12,719 nucleotides of DNA, from assembly GCA_903893085.1 (NCBI GenBank), contig CAITKS010000168.1, positions 1 through 12,719 on the forward strand, read 5' to 3'. This DNA is from an uncultured Actinomycetes bacterium (lineage in GTDB: Bacteria > Actinomycetota > Actinomycetes > Nanopelagicales > Nanopelagicaceae). The translations under genes were made by a program, and so were the position numbers. Below are positions 1 to 6,540 of this stretch, piece after piece; the first letter of the stretch is position 1; every line of letters begins with the position of its first letter. The notes beneath the pieces are model-generated. The model had not been told where the DNA came from, made no database searches, and saw nothing but the letters and a program-made list of their open reading frames with translations.

Positions 1-203
1 GCGGTTGGGCACAATCTGTGGGAGAACGTGAAGCAGGCGTTGCATCCGTTTCCGCACCCGTACGTGGACCCAATGGAAAAGTTATAGCGGCAGTCTCAAT
101 CAGTGGTCCAATTGAAAGACTTGGCCGCCAACCAGGGCGTTTACATGCCGCCTCAGTTGTCGCAACAGCTACTCGTTTAAGTGAGCACTTAGCAAAATCT
201 TAA
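1..203 (+). CDS. IclR-family transcriptional regulator, C-terminal fragment
   Basis: This is the last 66 codons of a gene that begins before the window; the open frame enters at base 3 and ends at TAA 201-203. It encodes the end of the effector-binding half of an IclR-type regulator. The visible pattern is GWAQSVGEREAGVASVSAPV, then a conserved G-x-V-I-A-A-V-S-I-S-G-P and a final helix, which is how IclR proteins finish. IclR proteins are dimeric repressors or activators that bind a small metabolite through this domain; the ligand and targets cannot be read from this piece. The gene is convergent with recX, and the two stop codons interlock in the four bases TTAA (200-203), so no separate terminator fits between them. 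Family assignment is fairly sure; specific function is unknown. Confidence 0.85.
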   Translation, partial: GWAQSVGEREAGVASVSAPVRGPNGKVIAAVSISGPIERLGRQPGRLHAASVVATATRLSEHLAKS

Positions 204-721
204 CGATCGAGCAGGTCAAGCTCTCTTAGTACGCGACCGATGATTGAAAAGTTGAAACCTTTGCGTTGAAGTAGAGATTGAATTCTACGAATCTGCACCT
301 CAGGCTCAAGACGTGACATCGTGTTGTACTTCTTAAAGCCGAGATCAAAAGCTGCACGATATTCAGATTCGTCATCGATCTGATCAAGAGCCTCATCAAT
401 CTGCTCTTGAGTAACACCTTTTTTGCGAAGCTCACTTGCGATGATTCGTTTTGAGATCTTCTTATGTCCATGACGGGATGTCGCCCAAGCAATGGCGAAA
501 TCTGCATCATTGATCAGCCCTGCTTCGGTGAGCCTAAAGATCACCGCAGCAGCGACTTCATCTTCAACGCCTCGTGTTTTCAAGTGAGCCAGGAGCTCGC
601 CCTTACTTTTCGCCCTCGTCACAAGTGCATTGAGTGCAATTGTGTGAGCTACTTCGTAAGAATCGAGCCCCTCGCCACCTGATTTCGATTCTCGTGGAAC
701 CTTTGCAAAGTGGAGTGAAAT
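200..721 (-). CDS. recX: RecX regulatory protein, RecA inhibitor
   Basis: RecX binds RecA filaments and limits their activity; it is usually co-transcribed with recA. The protein has the family's repeated three-helix modules, including K-S-K-G-E-L-L-A-H-L, then G-L-I-N-D-A-D-F-A and R-I-I-A-S-E-L-R-K-K-G-V. The start is a problem. The first standard start in frame is GTG at 622 (140 residues), but it has no Shine-Dalgarno sequence and cuts into the first conserved helix. The frame stays open upstream (E-V-A-H-T-I-A-L-N-A-L before that Val), as expected of RecX, and has no ATG, GTG or TTG. It reaches an ATT at 721-719 that shares one base with the recA stop (TAATT), with GAGG at 735-732 about 10 bases ahead. 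I therefore extend the gene to 721 (173 residues). The identity is sure; the ATT start is inference. Confidence 0.9.
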   Translation of the reverse strand: MSLHFAKVPRESKSGGEGLDSYEVAHTIALNALVTRAKSKGELLAHLKTRGVEDEVAAAVIFRLTEAGLINDADFAIAWATSRHGHKKISKRIIASELRKKGVTQEQIDEALDQIDDESEYRAAFDLGFKKYNTMSRLEPEVQIRRIQSLLQRKGFNFSIIGRVLRELDLLDR

Positions 722-1803
722 TAGAACTCAACCTCTGCTGCTGCTTCGTCGATCTCAGCAATGAGCTCTGCATCGACTTCTACAGGGACAAATGAGGCAC
801 GAATACGAGATTCGATATCGTTAGCAAGATCTGGGTTATCGACCAAGAATGCGCGTGCATTCTCCTTACCCTGACCAAGTTGATCGCTCTCGTATGTGTA
901 CCAAGCGCCTGCCTTCTTCACGATACCAAGGTCTACACCCATATCGATCAGTGAGCCTTCACGTGAAATTCCAACACCGTAGATGATGTCGAATTCAGCT
1001 TGCTTAAATGGTGGAGCCATCTTGTTCTTCACAACCTTCACACGTGTGCGGTTACCGACAGACTCTGTTCCATCTTTAAGAGTTTCAATACGACGGATAT
1101 CAAGACGAACTGAGGCGTAGAACTTGAGTGCCTTACCGCCGGTTGTTGTCTCAGGTGAACCGAAGAAGACACCGATCTTTTCGCGAAGCTGGTTGATGAA
1201 GATCGCAGTTGTCTTTGATTGGTGAAGTGCACCAGTAATTTTACGAAGCGCTTGTGACATAAGGCGTGCTTGCAAGCCCATGTGTGAATCGCCCATTTCG
1301 CCTTCGATTTCAGCGCGTGGCACAAGTGCTGCAACTGAGTCGACTACGACAAGATCAAGTGCGCCAGAGCGGATCAACATATCCATGATTTCTAGTGCTT
1401 GCTCGCCAGTGTCTGGTTGTGAAACAAGAAGAGCGTCAATGTCTACGCCGAGCTTCTTTGCATATTCGGCATCGAATGCGTGTTCAGCATCGATGAATGC
1501 GCAGATGCCGCCGGCCTTTTGTGCATTTGCAATTGCGTGCAAGGTAAGTGTTGTCTTACCTGAAGATTCTGGTCCGTAGATTTCTACGATACGTCCACGT
1601 GGCAAACCGCCGATACCGAGTGCGATATCCAGTGCGATTGAACCGGTTGGGATAACTTCGATGATCGTGTTTTGACGATCAGACATTTTCATTACTGAGC
1701 CTTTTCCAAATTGACGTTCAATCTGGGCGAGCGCGGTGTCGAGCGCCTTTTGGCGATCGGAGGTGTTTTTTTCTTCGGCTTTATTTGCTTTTTCAGCAGC
1801 CAC
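721..1803 (-). CDS. recA: RecA recombinase
   Basis: RecA polymerises on single-stranded DNA, catalyses homologous strand exchange, and triggers LexA self-cleavage. The 360-residue protein is full length and has no intein. Visible motifs are Walker A GPESSGKT at residues 77-84, the catalytic glutamate region D-A-E-H-A near 105-109, Walker B L-V-V-V-D at 151-155, DNA loop L1 around G-D-S-H-M-G (171-176) and loop L2 around 208-223 with the E-T-T-T-G-G signature. The L2 residue matching E. coli Met202 is Phe (213) here. The tail is acidic, as is usual. The start is GTG at 1803, chosen because AAAGGAG lies at 1816-1810 with six bases of spacing and because the family N-terminus begins shortly after. 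The frame happens to stay open to 2091, but that part is leader and promoter. A LexA box lies at 1957-1972. recX follows with no gap. Confidence 0.98.
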   Translation of the reverse strand: MAAEKANKAEEKNTSDRQKALDTALAQIERQFGKGSVMKMSDRQNTIIEVIPTGSIALDIALGIGGLPRGRIVEIYGPESSGKTTLTLHAIANAQKAGGICAFIDAEHAFDAEYAKKLGVDIDALLVSQPDTGEQALEIMDMLIRSGALDLVVVDSVAALVPRAEIEGEMGDSHMGLQARLMSQALRKITGALHQSKTTAIFINQLREKIGVFFGSPETTTGGKALKFYASVRLDIRRIETLKDGTESVGNRTRVKVVKNKMAPPFKQAEFDIIYGVGISREGSLIDMGVDLGIVKKAGAWYTYESDQLGQGKENARAFLVDNPDLANDIESRIRASFVPVEVDAELIAEIDEAAAEVEF

Positions 1804-1942
1804 GTTTTTCTCCTTTAGATAAGAACGTCTATGCGTGATGCATATTCGTTGGTATTCGGCCCAGAAGGTACGGAACTCCAGCGACGGCCTACGAGGCTTA
1901 TAGAGAGCCTGTGGGCGGAAGTTGGAACCGCTCTGGTTGTGC
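1804..1942 (-). promoter_or_regulatory. recA 5' leader with strong ribosome binding site
   Basis: If transcription starts near 1943, as the candidate -10 suggests, recA has an untranslated leader of about 140 bases. Its 3' end carries the strongest Shine-Dalgarno sequence on the minus strand of the window, AAAGGAG at 1816-1810. Short competing stems can be drawn in the middle: on the minus strand AGGCT pairs with AGCCT, and the neighbouring GCCT-CGT-AGGC can form instead. They are only 4 to 5 base pairs, so a regulatory role is not supported. I see no small ORF with a ribosome binding site here. Confidence 0.45.
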
Positions 1943-1944
1943 AG

Positions 1945-1958
1945 GGATAACTTTATCC
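1945..1958. promoter_or_regulatory. Candidate overlapping divergent promoters of recA and yaaA
   Basis: The 14 bases GGATAACTTTATCC form a dyad (GGATAA/TTATCC, two-base centre). It contains an actinobacterial-type TANNNT -10 on each strand: TAACTT at 1948-1953 reading right towards yaaA, and TAAAGT at 1955-1950 reading left towards recA. No good -35 is seen for either (GAACCG at 1925-1930 and TACCTT on the minus strand at 1978-1973 are at the right distance but are poor matches). The positions fit a start near 1960 for yaaA and near 1943 for recA. This is inference from spacing and sequence only. Confidence 0.4.
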
Positions 1959-1972
1959 GAACATCTGTTCGA
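1957..1972. promoter_or_regulatory. LexA operator (SOS box)
   Basis: The sequence CCGAACATCTGTTCGA matches the actinobacterial and Gram-positive SOS consensus TCGAAC-N4-GTTCGA at 11 of 12 fixed positions and contains a perfect CGAAC/GTTCG dyad. It lies 154 bases ahead of the recA start and 57 bases ahead of the YaaA-family start. It directly abuts the candidate recA -10 (1955-1950), a classical position for LexA repression. It also overlaps the predicted start point of the divergent gene, so LexA may repress both directions. The operator itself is clear; control of yaaA is inference. Confidence 0.88.
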
Positions 1973-1980
1973 AAGGTAGC

Positions 1981-2220
1981 AGGCAGGGCTGACAAGGCTC
2001 TCAGGCGTGTCGCGTGGGAGGATGCCCAGGTGTTGATCCTGCTGCCGCCATCTGAGAAGAAGCACGCGACAACCAAGCCCACTCCTGCCATTTCGGTCTA
2101 TACCGGCGTTCTGTATCAGGCTCTGGACTGGGCCAGCCTGTCTATGGCTGCAAAGAAACGAGGCCTGGGCGCGGTTGTGATCATCTCGGCCAAGTACGGG
2201 GCGGTCCGCCCTGATCAGTT
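1981..2220. other. High-GC patch with an abrupt edge inside yaaA
   Basis: Counting by hand, 1981-2220 is about 61 percent GC (146 of 240), and 1861-1920 is also 60 percent. The next 120 bases, 2221-2340, are about 36 percent (43 of 120), and 2341-2520 returns to 47-52 percent. Codons change with it: CTG, GCC, GGC and CCG dominate before the edge; ATT, GAT, AAA and AAT after it. The patch covers the recA/yaaA intergenic region and the first third of yaaA. The reading frame is intact across the edge. Confidence 0.7.
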
Positions 2221-2584
2221 AATTGAAAGCTATAAAGAGAAGATCGATAACAAAGCGATGCGTGAGCCAATTAGCAAGATCCTGGATTCGATTAATACAG
2301 ATTTGATTGTTGATTGTCGCTCATCCACATATAAAACAGTCTGGCACTCCCCCGTAGAAAAAACTGTTGAGGTGCGGATTTCAACTGTTGTAGACGGCGT
2401 GCGCACTGTCATTACTCATATGTCGAAGAAGACCCGCGGTGAAATAACACGTTGGCTTTTGCAGTCGCGCTCTGTTGCAAAGACGCCCGAGGATTTATAT
2501 GCAATTGTTTCGGAGAAATATCCCTGTGCGTTGACCCCCAGCGATGGTGTTGAGCCTTGGGTACTAGAGGTTATTGCAGTTTAA
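2030..2584 (+). CDS. yaaA: YaaA-family (UPF0246/DUF328) protein, shortened form
   Basis: The start I-L-L-P-P-S-E-K-K, the block [12 protein letters not shown], then [13 protein letters not shown] and the late [12 protein letters not shown] match the YaaA (UPF0246) family. In E. coli, YaaA lowers free iron and oxidative DNA damage during peroxide stress; the biochemical reaction is not settled. The start is GTG at 2030, with GGGAGG at 2016-2021 and eight bases of spacing. At 184 residues it is about 60 shorter than the usual 240 to 260. From memory of actinobacterial homologues, the missing part is the helical segment between L-P-P-S-E-x-K and V-Y-T-G-V-L-Y, replaced here by about ten residues. 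GC falls sharply in mid-gene near 2218. It is divergent from recA across an SOS box and convergent with tspO 14 bases away. The family call is confident; function here is not proven. Confidence 0.85.
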   Translation: MLILLPPSEKKHATTKPTPAISVYTGVLYQALDWASLSMAAKKRGLGAVVIISAKYGAVRPDQLIESYKEKIDNKAMREPISKILDSINTDLIVDCRSSTYKTVWHSPVEKTVEVRISTVVDGVRTVITHMSKKTRGEITRWLLQSRSVAKTPEDLYAIVSEKYPCALTPSDGVEPWVLEVIAV

Positions 2585-2598
2585 AAGCGATCACTAAA

Positions 2599-3066
2599 TC
2601 AGTTTCTTGCTAAATATCCCCAAGCAAGGCTGGCAGCGATTGCCACCCAAATTTGATATGGAACAAGTAACAGCCCCATAACCAGCGATGCCTTAAAAGT
2701 TAGAAAGAGCATTGGAAGTGTAAGGAGCGCAGTCAGAGTTAAAGCAATGGATGCCGATAAGAAATTGTGTGGGACGTAGAATTGATTAGCCCAAGTTAGC
2801 GCGGCTGCAATACTTAAGCCAAATAATACAAGCCAAGTAATATTCTCAGATCGAGTTAAAGATTTGGAAACTTGAAATGACGCGATGCCGAGAACAGTGA
2901 AGTTGTAAGGCCAGATCAATCCGATTACAGCACTGGGTGGCTGCCAGGATGGACGATTGAGCGAGGCGTACCAACCTGGTGAGGATGAAACCCATATTCC
3001 TGAACCAAAGGCATAGATAAATACAAAGAGAATTCCAACGGCGGCAGCGATTAATTTGAAATCCAC
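2599..3066 (-). CDS. tspO: TspO/MBR-family membrane protein
   Basis: TspO proteins are five-helix inner membrane proteins that bind porphyrins and other hydrophobic ligands; in some photosynthetic bacteria they act as oxygen or light dependent regulators. The 155-residue product is almost wholly hydrophobic with about five membrane segments. Diagnostic parts are W-Y-A-S-L-N-R-P-S-W-Q-P-P at residues 32-44, the following I-W-P-Y-N-F-T segment, and P-Y-Q-I-W-V-A-I-A near the C-terminus. The middle helices (W-A-N-Q-F-Y-V-P-H-N-F) are divergent from the usual N-x-x-W-S-x-x-F-F. The start is GTG at 3066, nine bases after the DUF3046 stop, with no clear Shine-Dalgarno, so expression probably depends on the operon. 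The gene ends 14 bases from convergent yaaA. The ligand is unknown. Confidence 0.85.
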   Translation of the reverse strand: MDFKLIAAAVGILFVFIYAFGSGIWVSSSPGWYASLNRPSWQPPSAVIGLIWPYNFTVLGIASFQVSKSLTRSENITWLVLFGLSIAAALTWANQFYVPHNFLSASIALTLTALLTLPMLFLTFKASLVMGLLLVPYQIWVAIAASLAWGYLARN

Positions 3067-3075
3067 GTCAAGAAT

Positions 3076-3273
3076 CTATCGGTATTTTTCAGTTTCGCTT
3101 GGACATTGTTTGCAGACTGCCCGCCAAATTTCATCGGCCTCGAAACCATCTTTCAAAGCTTCATCAACTGAACGGCTTCCTAATTCGCTTATGGCAATGT
3201 CTTTGCAAAAGGAAGGCGCCCAGGTTTCACCAAATGAGAGCGTGATTCGCTCACGTAGATCCGAGATTCGCAT
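3076..3273 (-). CDS. DUF3046 family protein
   Basis: A 65-residue protein matching the actinobacterial DUF3046 family. The pattern is M-R-I-S-D-L-R-E-R near the start, F-G-E-T-W-A-P-S-F at 14-22, then E-L-G-S-R-S-V-D-E-A-L and A-D-E-I-W-R-A-V-C. In many Actinobacteria this small gene sits just before recA; the M. tuberculosis counterpart is also close to recA. No function is established. The start is ATG at 3273, which gives the family length; the frame stays open up to 3423, but that stretch overlaps the TetR gene and does not resemble the family. It starts 11 bases after the TetR stop and ends nine bases before tspO. Here tspO and yaaA have come between it and recA. It ends in a Cys-x-x-Cys (54-57) that could bind metal, which is speculative. 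Confidence 0.88.
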   Translation of the reverse strand: MRISDLRERITLSFGETWAPSFCKDIAISELGSRSVDEALKDGFEADEIWRAVCKQCPSETEKYR

Positions 3274-3284
3274 TTGAACCAGTT

Positions 3285-3812
3285 TTAAAACAGGGTGCGA
3301 TCGACTAGCAGTTCGGCTTGTTCTCGAGATTGAGCCGGTGTTAAAGGTTGCATCACTTGGCCCATCAACCAACGCATTGCTATACCAGTACCGGCTGCAG
3401 ACTTTGTCGCTGTAAACAAACAACGTGCGATTTCAAGATAAAGCGAATGTTCGGCATGGGAAAGCATTTCGGTGAGAACTGCCTTGTCATGGATTCGCAT
3501 TGCGGCAAGAGCAGGATCACTCGAAATATAAAGTGAGAGTTTTTCGAGAGCGTCCGCTGGTGTCCCTGCGCTGTTAGCGAGCTCGATCATATGTTCAACT
3601 TCGGCAGTGATTAGCGCTGTTGTTACTGCACTCTTGTCACGGTAATGGTTATACAAAGTTGCACGTGATACTTCGGATGCATCAGCAATTTCAATCATGG
3701 AAATATTGGCTAAGCCAGATTTGGAAATAAGTGATTTAGTACCTTCGAGAATCGCACCTTCGGTTCGGCGATGTGTGGCGCCTTGTGTGGCGTACTTAGG
3801 CAGCGTCGACAA
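3285..3812 (-). CDS. TetR-family transcriptional regulator
   Basis: A TetR-type dimeric DNA-binding regulator. From a TTG start at 3812 it has 175 residues. The N-terminal DNA-binding domain spans about residues 15-62, with the helix-turn-helix at about 38-57 reading [20 protein letters not shown], a textbook TetR pattern followed by R-D-K. The remaining 115 residues are the helical ligand-binding part and give no ligand clue. The only in-frame starts nearby are TTG at 3812 and TTG at 3863; neither has a good Shine-Dalgarno. I prefer 3812 because it leaves about 14 residues ahead of the domain, as is usual. Either way the start lies inside the end of clgR (17 bases overlap), which suggests translational coupling. 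As it precedes DUF3046 and tspO in the same unit, it may control them. Confidence 0.85.
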   Translation of the reverse strand: MSTLPKYATQGATHRRTEGAILEGTKSLISKSGLANISMIEIADASEVSRATLYNHYRDKSAVTTALITAEVEHMIELANSAGTPADALEKLSLYISSDPALAAMRIHDKAVLTEMLSHAEHSLYLEIARCLFTATKSAAGTGIAMRWLMGQVMQPLTPAQSREQAELLVDRTLF

Positions 3813-4062
3813 CGGACAACTTCGCGCTCTCGAGAACTTTGAGTTCAGATGAGACGTTGGCAATCACAGTTGAGAGTGTTAAGCCGAGCGCTTCGCAAAT
3901 TGCATTAAGCAACTCTGATGATGCTTCTTTCTGGCCGCGTTCTACTTCAGATAAATAACCGAGTGACACACGTGCTTCGCGAGCAACATCGCGCAGAGTG
4001 CGAGATTGTTCAGTGCGAGCAGAACGAAGGGTTTGTCCAACCGCGCTACGTAACAACGCCAT
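3796..4062 (-). CDS. clgR: ClgR, XRE-type regulator of Clp protease genes
   Basis: ClgR activates clp protease genes and other proteolysis and repair genes in Actinobacteria. The 88-residue protein has a single Cro/C1-type helix-turn-helix and the very characteristic [20 protein letters not shown] followed by [12 protein letters not shown] (residues 21-52). The start is ATG at 4062, with AAAGG at 4076-4072; it gives the family N-terminus (M-x-L-L-R). Its position just after cinA and pgsA is the same as in M. tuberculosis. The protein ends in Asp-Ala-Ala. A terminal Ala-Ala is the kind of tail read by Clp proteases, and ClgR-type regulators are known to be unstable Clp substrates, so feedback by proteolysis is plausible. 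Identity is confident; the degron is inference. Confidence 0.93.
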   Translation of the reverse strand: MALLRSAVGQTLRSARTEQSRTLRDVAREARVSLGYLSEVERGQKEASSELLNAICEALGLTLSTVIANVSSELKVLESAKLSVVDAA

Positions 4063-4078
4063 GATGGTCCGCCTTTCC

Positions 4079-4576
4079 CTAGTCTTTATCTCGTTGTCTA
4101 AGGATACGCGCAAATGAGGCGATTGCGCTGGCAATAGTGGCATTTCGGACAACTTCACGTTCACCTGAAAGTGAAAGTTCCATGACCTGGGTTGTTGGGC
4201 CAACGAAAGCTACAAATACTCGGCCGGCTTCAGAGCCATCGGCTGGACCGGGGCCGGCAACGCCCGTTGTTGCTATAGCCCAAGTTGAACCAAAAGATTC
4301 ATTTGCACCGCGTCCCATTTGCAAGGCAACTTCTTCGCTGACAACTGAGTGCTCTGTAATTATCTTCTGTTCGACTTTCAAATGTGAAACTTTAACATCG
4401 GGACGATATGCGACAGTTGAACCTAGGAAAACATCAGATGCCCCAGGCACGATCGTTAGTGCAGAGCTAAGTCCACCTGCAGTTAATGATTCAGCGGTGG
4501 AAAGTGTTTCGCCTCGCGCGCGCAGTGAGTCGTGGATTTGCGATACCAATCCCAAGATTTCATTTGATATTGTCAC
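4079..4576 (-). CDS. cinA: CinA C-terminal domain protein (NMN amidohydrolase, PncC type)
   Basis: This enzyme removes the amide from nicotinamide mononucleotide to give nicotinate mononucleotide, recycling the pyridine left by NAD-consuming reactions such as DNA ligase. The 165-residue product is the stand-alone CinA C-terminal domain, without the N-terminal molybdopterin-binding-like domain of long CinA. Family motifs are T-A-E-S-L-T-A-G-G at residues 27-35, G-S-T-V-A-Y at 52-57 and A-T-T-G-V-A-G-P-G at 102-110. The start is GTG at 4576, eleven bases after the pgsA stop, with a weak GGA six bases upstream. It lies 16 bases ahead of clgR. The pgsA-cinA-clgR order is typical of Actinobacteria. 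The old name "competence/damage-inducible" need not apply here. Confidence 0.92.
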   Translation of the reverse strand: MTISNEILGLVSQIHDSLRARGETLSTAESLTAGGLSSALTIVPGASDVFLGSTVAYRPDVKVSHLKVEQKIITEHSVVSEEVALQMGRGANESFGSTWAIATTGVAGPGPADGSEAGRVFVAFVGPTTQVMELSLSGEREVVRNATIASAIASFARILRQRDKD

Positions 4577-4587
4577 TAGAAATCCAA

Positions 4588-5133
4588 TCAGCGTTGAGGT
4601 ACGAAAGCTGATCGTACATAGTAAGCACCTGTAAAGATAGTAAGAGCGATTGCTATATACATAAATCCATCGCGGAACCAGTAAAGATCTGGGTTAAGTG
4701 GTAGAACATAAAATCCAGTACCAAAACTTTGGAAAGTAGCCTTAATCTTTCCACCCTTGTTTGCGGGGATTACTCCACGTTTTACTATTGCTAACCTAAA
4801 TATCGTAATTCCAATTTCTCGAGCCAGAATTACGATGGTTATCCACCATGGCATGCGATCTAAAATAGAGAGGCAAACCATTGCAGTTCCCACCATCGCC
4901 TTATCTGCAACAGGATCAAGGAATTTACCGAGTTCAGTTATTTGCTGGCGACTGCGTGCTAAATTTCCATCAAAAATATCTGTTAATCCAAGGATAAAGA
5001 AGATCCACCAAGAAATAATCTGCCAGTTGTAATCATCGCCGCCATTCATAAATAAGGCGATTGCTCCAAATGGAATAAGAAGTAAACGTGTAAGAGTTAA
5101 AGAATTTGGAGTTATGAATGCGGGTACGTTCAC
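4588..5133 (-). CDS. pgsA: CDP-diacylglycerol--glycerol-3-phosphate 3-phosphatidyltransferase
   Basis: A membrane enzyme of phospholipid synthesis that transfers a phosphatidyl group from CDP-diacylglycerol to glycerol-3-phosphate, giving phosphatidylglycerol phosphate. The 181-residue protein has the complete CDP-alcohol phosphotransferase motif D-x2-D-G-x2-A-R-x8-G-x3-D-x3-D, with Asp52, Asp55, Gly56, Ala59, Arg60, Gly69, Asp73 and Asp77, and several hydrophobic segments around it. The N-terminal P-N-x-L-T-x-x-R (9-16) is typical of PgsA. The start is GTG at 5133, overlapping the rimO stop by four bases (GTGA), so the two are probably translationally coupled. Other alcohol acceptors, such as inositol phosphate, are used by related actinobacterial enzymes; the PgsA-like N-terminus and rimO/cinA neighbours favour glycerol phosphate. 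Confidence 0.9.
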   Translation of the reverse strand: MNVPAFITPNSLTLTRLLLIPFGAIALFMNGGDDYNWQIISWWIFFILGLTDIFDGNLARSRQQITELGKFLDPVADKAMVGTAMVCLSILDRMPWWITIVILAREIGITIFRLAIVKRGVIPANKGGKIKATFQSFGTGFYVLPLNPDLYWFRDGFMYIAIALTIFTGAYYVRSAFVPQR

Positions 5134-6512
5134 AGCGGACGCGCCACCAAATCAGCGCCCATGGAATCAATGATCACCGCATCAATATATTGGCCAACCT
5201 CAAAATTAGTACCAATAAATGAAGTCGTGCCATCTACTTCTGGGCCTTGATGCGCCGCCCTTCCCTCTTGTAACTCACTATCTTCGATCAATACACGAAC
5301 ATTCTCGCCAATTCGGGCAGATGCACGTTGCGAGACCATCTCATCGGCTAAGGATGACAAAGATTCCACGCGGGATTTAATTACATCCTCATCGACTTTA
5401 TCGCTCAGATCTAGCGCCTCCGTGTTGTCCTCATCGGAATATCCAAAGATGCCGATCGCATCTAACTTTGCAGCACTTATGAAATTAGCTAAATCATCGA
5501 AATCTTCTTGAGTCTCACCTGGGAAACCGACGATAAAGTTGGAACGGATTCCGGCTTCTGGAGAAAGCGCGCGAATCTGATTAATCAAATGCAGGAACTT
5601 TTCAGAATCTCCAAAGCGACGCATACGGCGCAGAACTGTTGGGCTGGTGTGTTGGAAAGATAAATCAAAGTAAGGAGCTACCTTTTCGGATTCGATCATC
5701 GCTTGCAAAAGTGATGGGCGCATTTCTGCCGGCTGTAAATATGAGAGACGAACCCGTTCCACGCCTTCAATAGCTGCAAATTCAGGCAGGATTTTCTCCA
5801 TCAGTTTAAGATCGCCCAAATCCTTGCCGTATGAAGTTGTGTTCTCACTAACTAAAAAGAGTTCGGTCACACCATTTTGAGCTAGCCATTTACCTTCTTC
5901 AATAATCTCGGTTGGCTTGCGCGAAATAAATGAACCACGAAAATATGGGATCGCACAGAATGAACAGCGTCGGTCACAGCCAGATGCGATCTTAAGTGGC
6001 GCCCATGGAGCGTTACCCAAACGCTTGCGAAAGAGTGAACCACCTGCACCAAGTGAAGATGCATAGGCTTCATCGCGAGCAGCAGGGCGATCAGCGGGTG
6101 CAATTGGCAAAAGAGATCTGCGATCGCGCGGAACATGTGGCGTGTGCGCATTTCCAGAGACAATAGATTGCAGCCTTGCGGAAATGTCTTGATAGTCATC
6201 AAAACCTAAAATGCCATCTGCTTCAGGCAACGCTTTAGCAAGTTCTTGCCCATATCGCTCTGCCATGCAACCAACTGCAACAACGGCACGCGTAGTTCCG
6301 TGTCCTTTGAGCGAATTAGCTTCTAGCAAAGCATCAATCGAATCTTTCTTAGCAGATTCAATAAATCCACAAGTGTTTACCACCGCTACTTCAGCATCTT
6401 CAACATCAGAGACAAGTGTCCATCCATCGGCGGCCAGTCTGCCGGCAAGTTCTTCCGAGTCAACTTCGTTGCGGGCGCAGCCCATAGTGACGATTGCAAC
6501 GGTACGGCTCAT
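5130..6512 (-). CDS. rimO: Ribosomal protein S12 methylthiotransferase RimO
   Basis: A radical SAM enzyme that adds a methylthio group to an aspartate of ribosomal protein S12. The 460-residue protein has the three parts expected. The N-terminal UPF0004 domain has Cys12, Cys48 and Cys82 for the auxiliary 4Fe-4S cluster. The radical SAM domain has C-x3-C-x2-C at Cys179, Cys183 and Cys186, followed by A-I-P-Y-F-R-G-S, which favours RimO over MiaB. A C-terminal TRAM-like domain begins near residue 390. The start is ATG at 6512, giving [12 protein letters not shown]; no good Shine-Dalgarno is seen. It lies 28 bases after the rodZ-like gene and overlaps pgsA by four bases. The linker at 120-165 between the first two domains is basic and rather long. 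Confidence 0.95.
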   Translation of the reverse strand: MSRTVAIVTMGCARNEVDSEELAGRLAADGWTLVSDVEDAEVAVVNTCGFIESAKKDSIDALLEANSLKGHGTTRAVVAVGCMAERYGQELAKALPEADGILGFDDYQDISARLQSIVSGNAHTPHVPRDRRSLLPIAPADRPAARDEAYASSLGAGGSLFRKRLGNAPWAPLKIASGCDRRCSFCAIPYFRGSFISRKPTEIIEEGKWLAQNGVTELFLVSENTTSYGKDLGDLKLMEKILPEFAAIEGVERVRLSYLQPAEMRPSLLQAMIESEKVAPYFDLSFQHTSPTVLRRMRRFGDSEKFLHLINQIRALSPEAGIRSNFIVGFPGETQEDFDDLANFISAAKLDAIGIFGYSDEDNTEALDLSDKVDEDVIKSRVESLSSLADEMVSQRASARIGENVRVLIEDSELQEGRAAHQGPEVDGTTSFIGTNFEVGQYIDAVIIDSMGADLVARPL

Positions 6513-6540
6513 TGCCCAGATCTTACAGGGTCAAAGTGAG

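Noticed and set aside
721..1803. Possible intein in RecA, as in some mycobacteria.
   Set aside because: The protein is 360 residues and continuous through Walker A and both DNA loops.
1926..1938. AACC-N5-GGTT dyad near the recA promoter as a second operator.
   Set aside because: Only four bases per arm and no match to the SOS consensus; expected by chance.
1804..2091. Open extension of the recA frame by 96 codons upstream.
   Set aside because: It covers the SOS box and leader, does not resemble RecA, and the GTG at 1803 has a strong ribosome binding site and the family N-terminus.
3274..3423. Open frame extending DUF3046 upstream.
   Set aside because: It lies inside the TetR gene in another frame; the ATG at 3273 gives the exact family length.
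4063..4203. Open frame extending clgR upstream into cinA.
   Set aside because: ClgR proteins begin at M-x-L-L-R; the ATG at 4062 has a ribosome binding site and lies just after the cinA stop.
4137..4634. 165-codon open frame on the plus strand opposite cinA.
   Set aside because: It mirrors the cinA frame, has low-complexity Ser/Pro/Thr composition and no recognisable domain; cinA is clearly the real gene.
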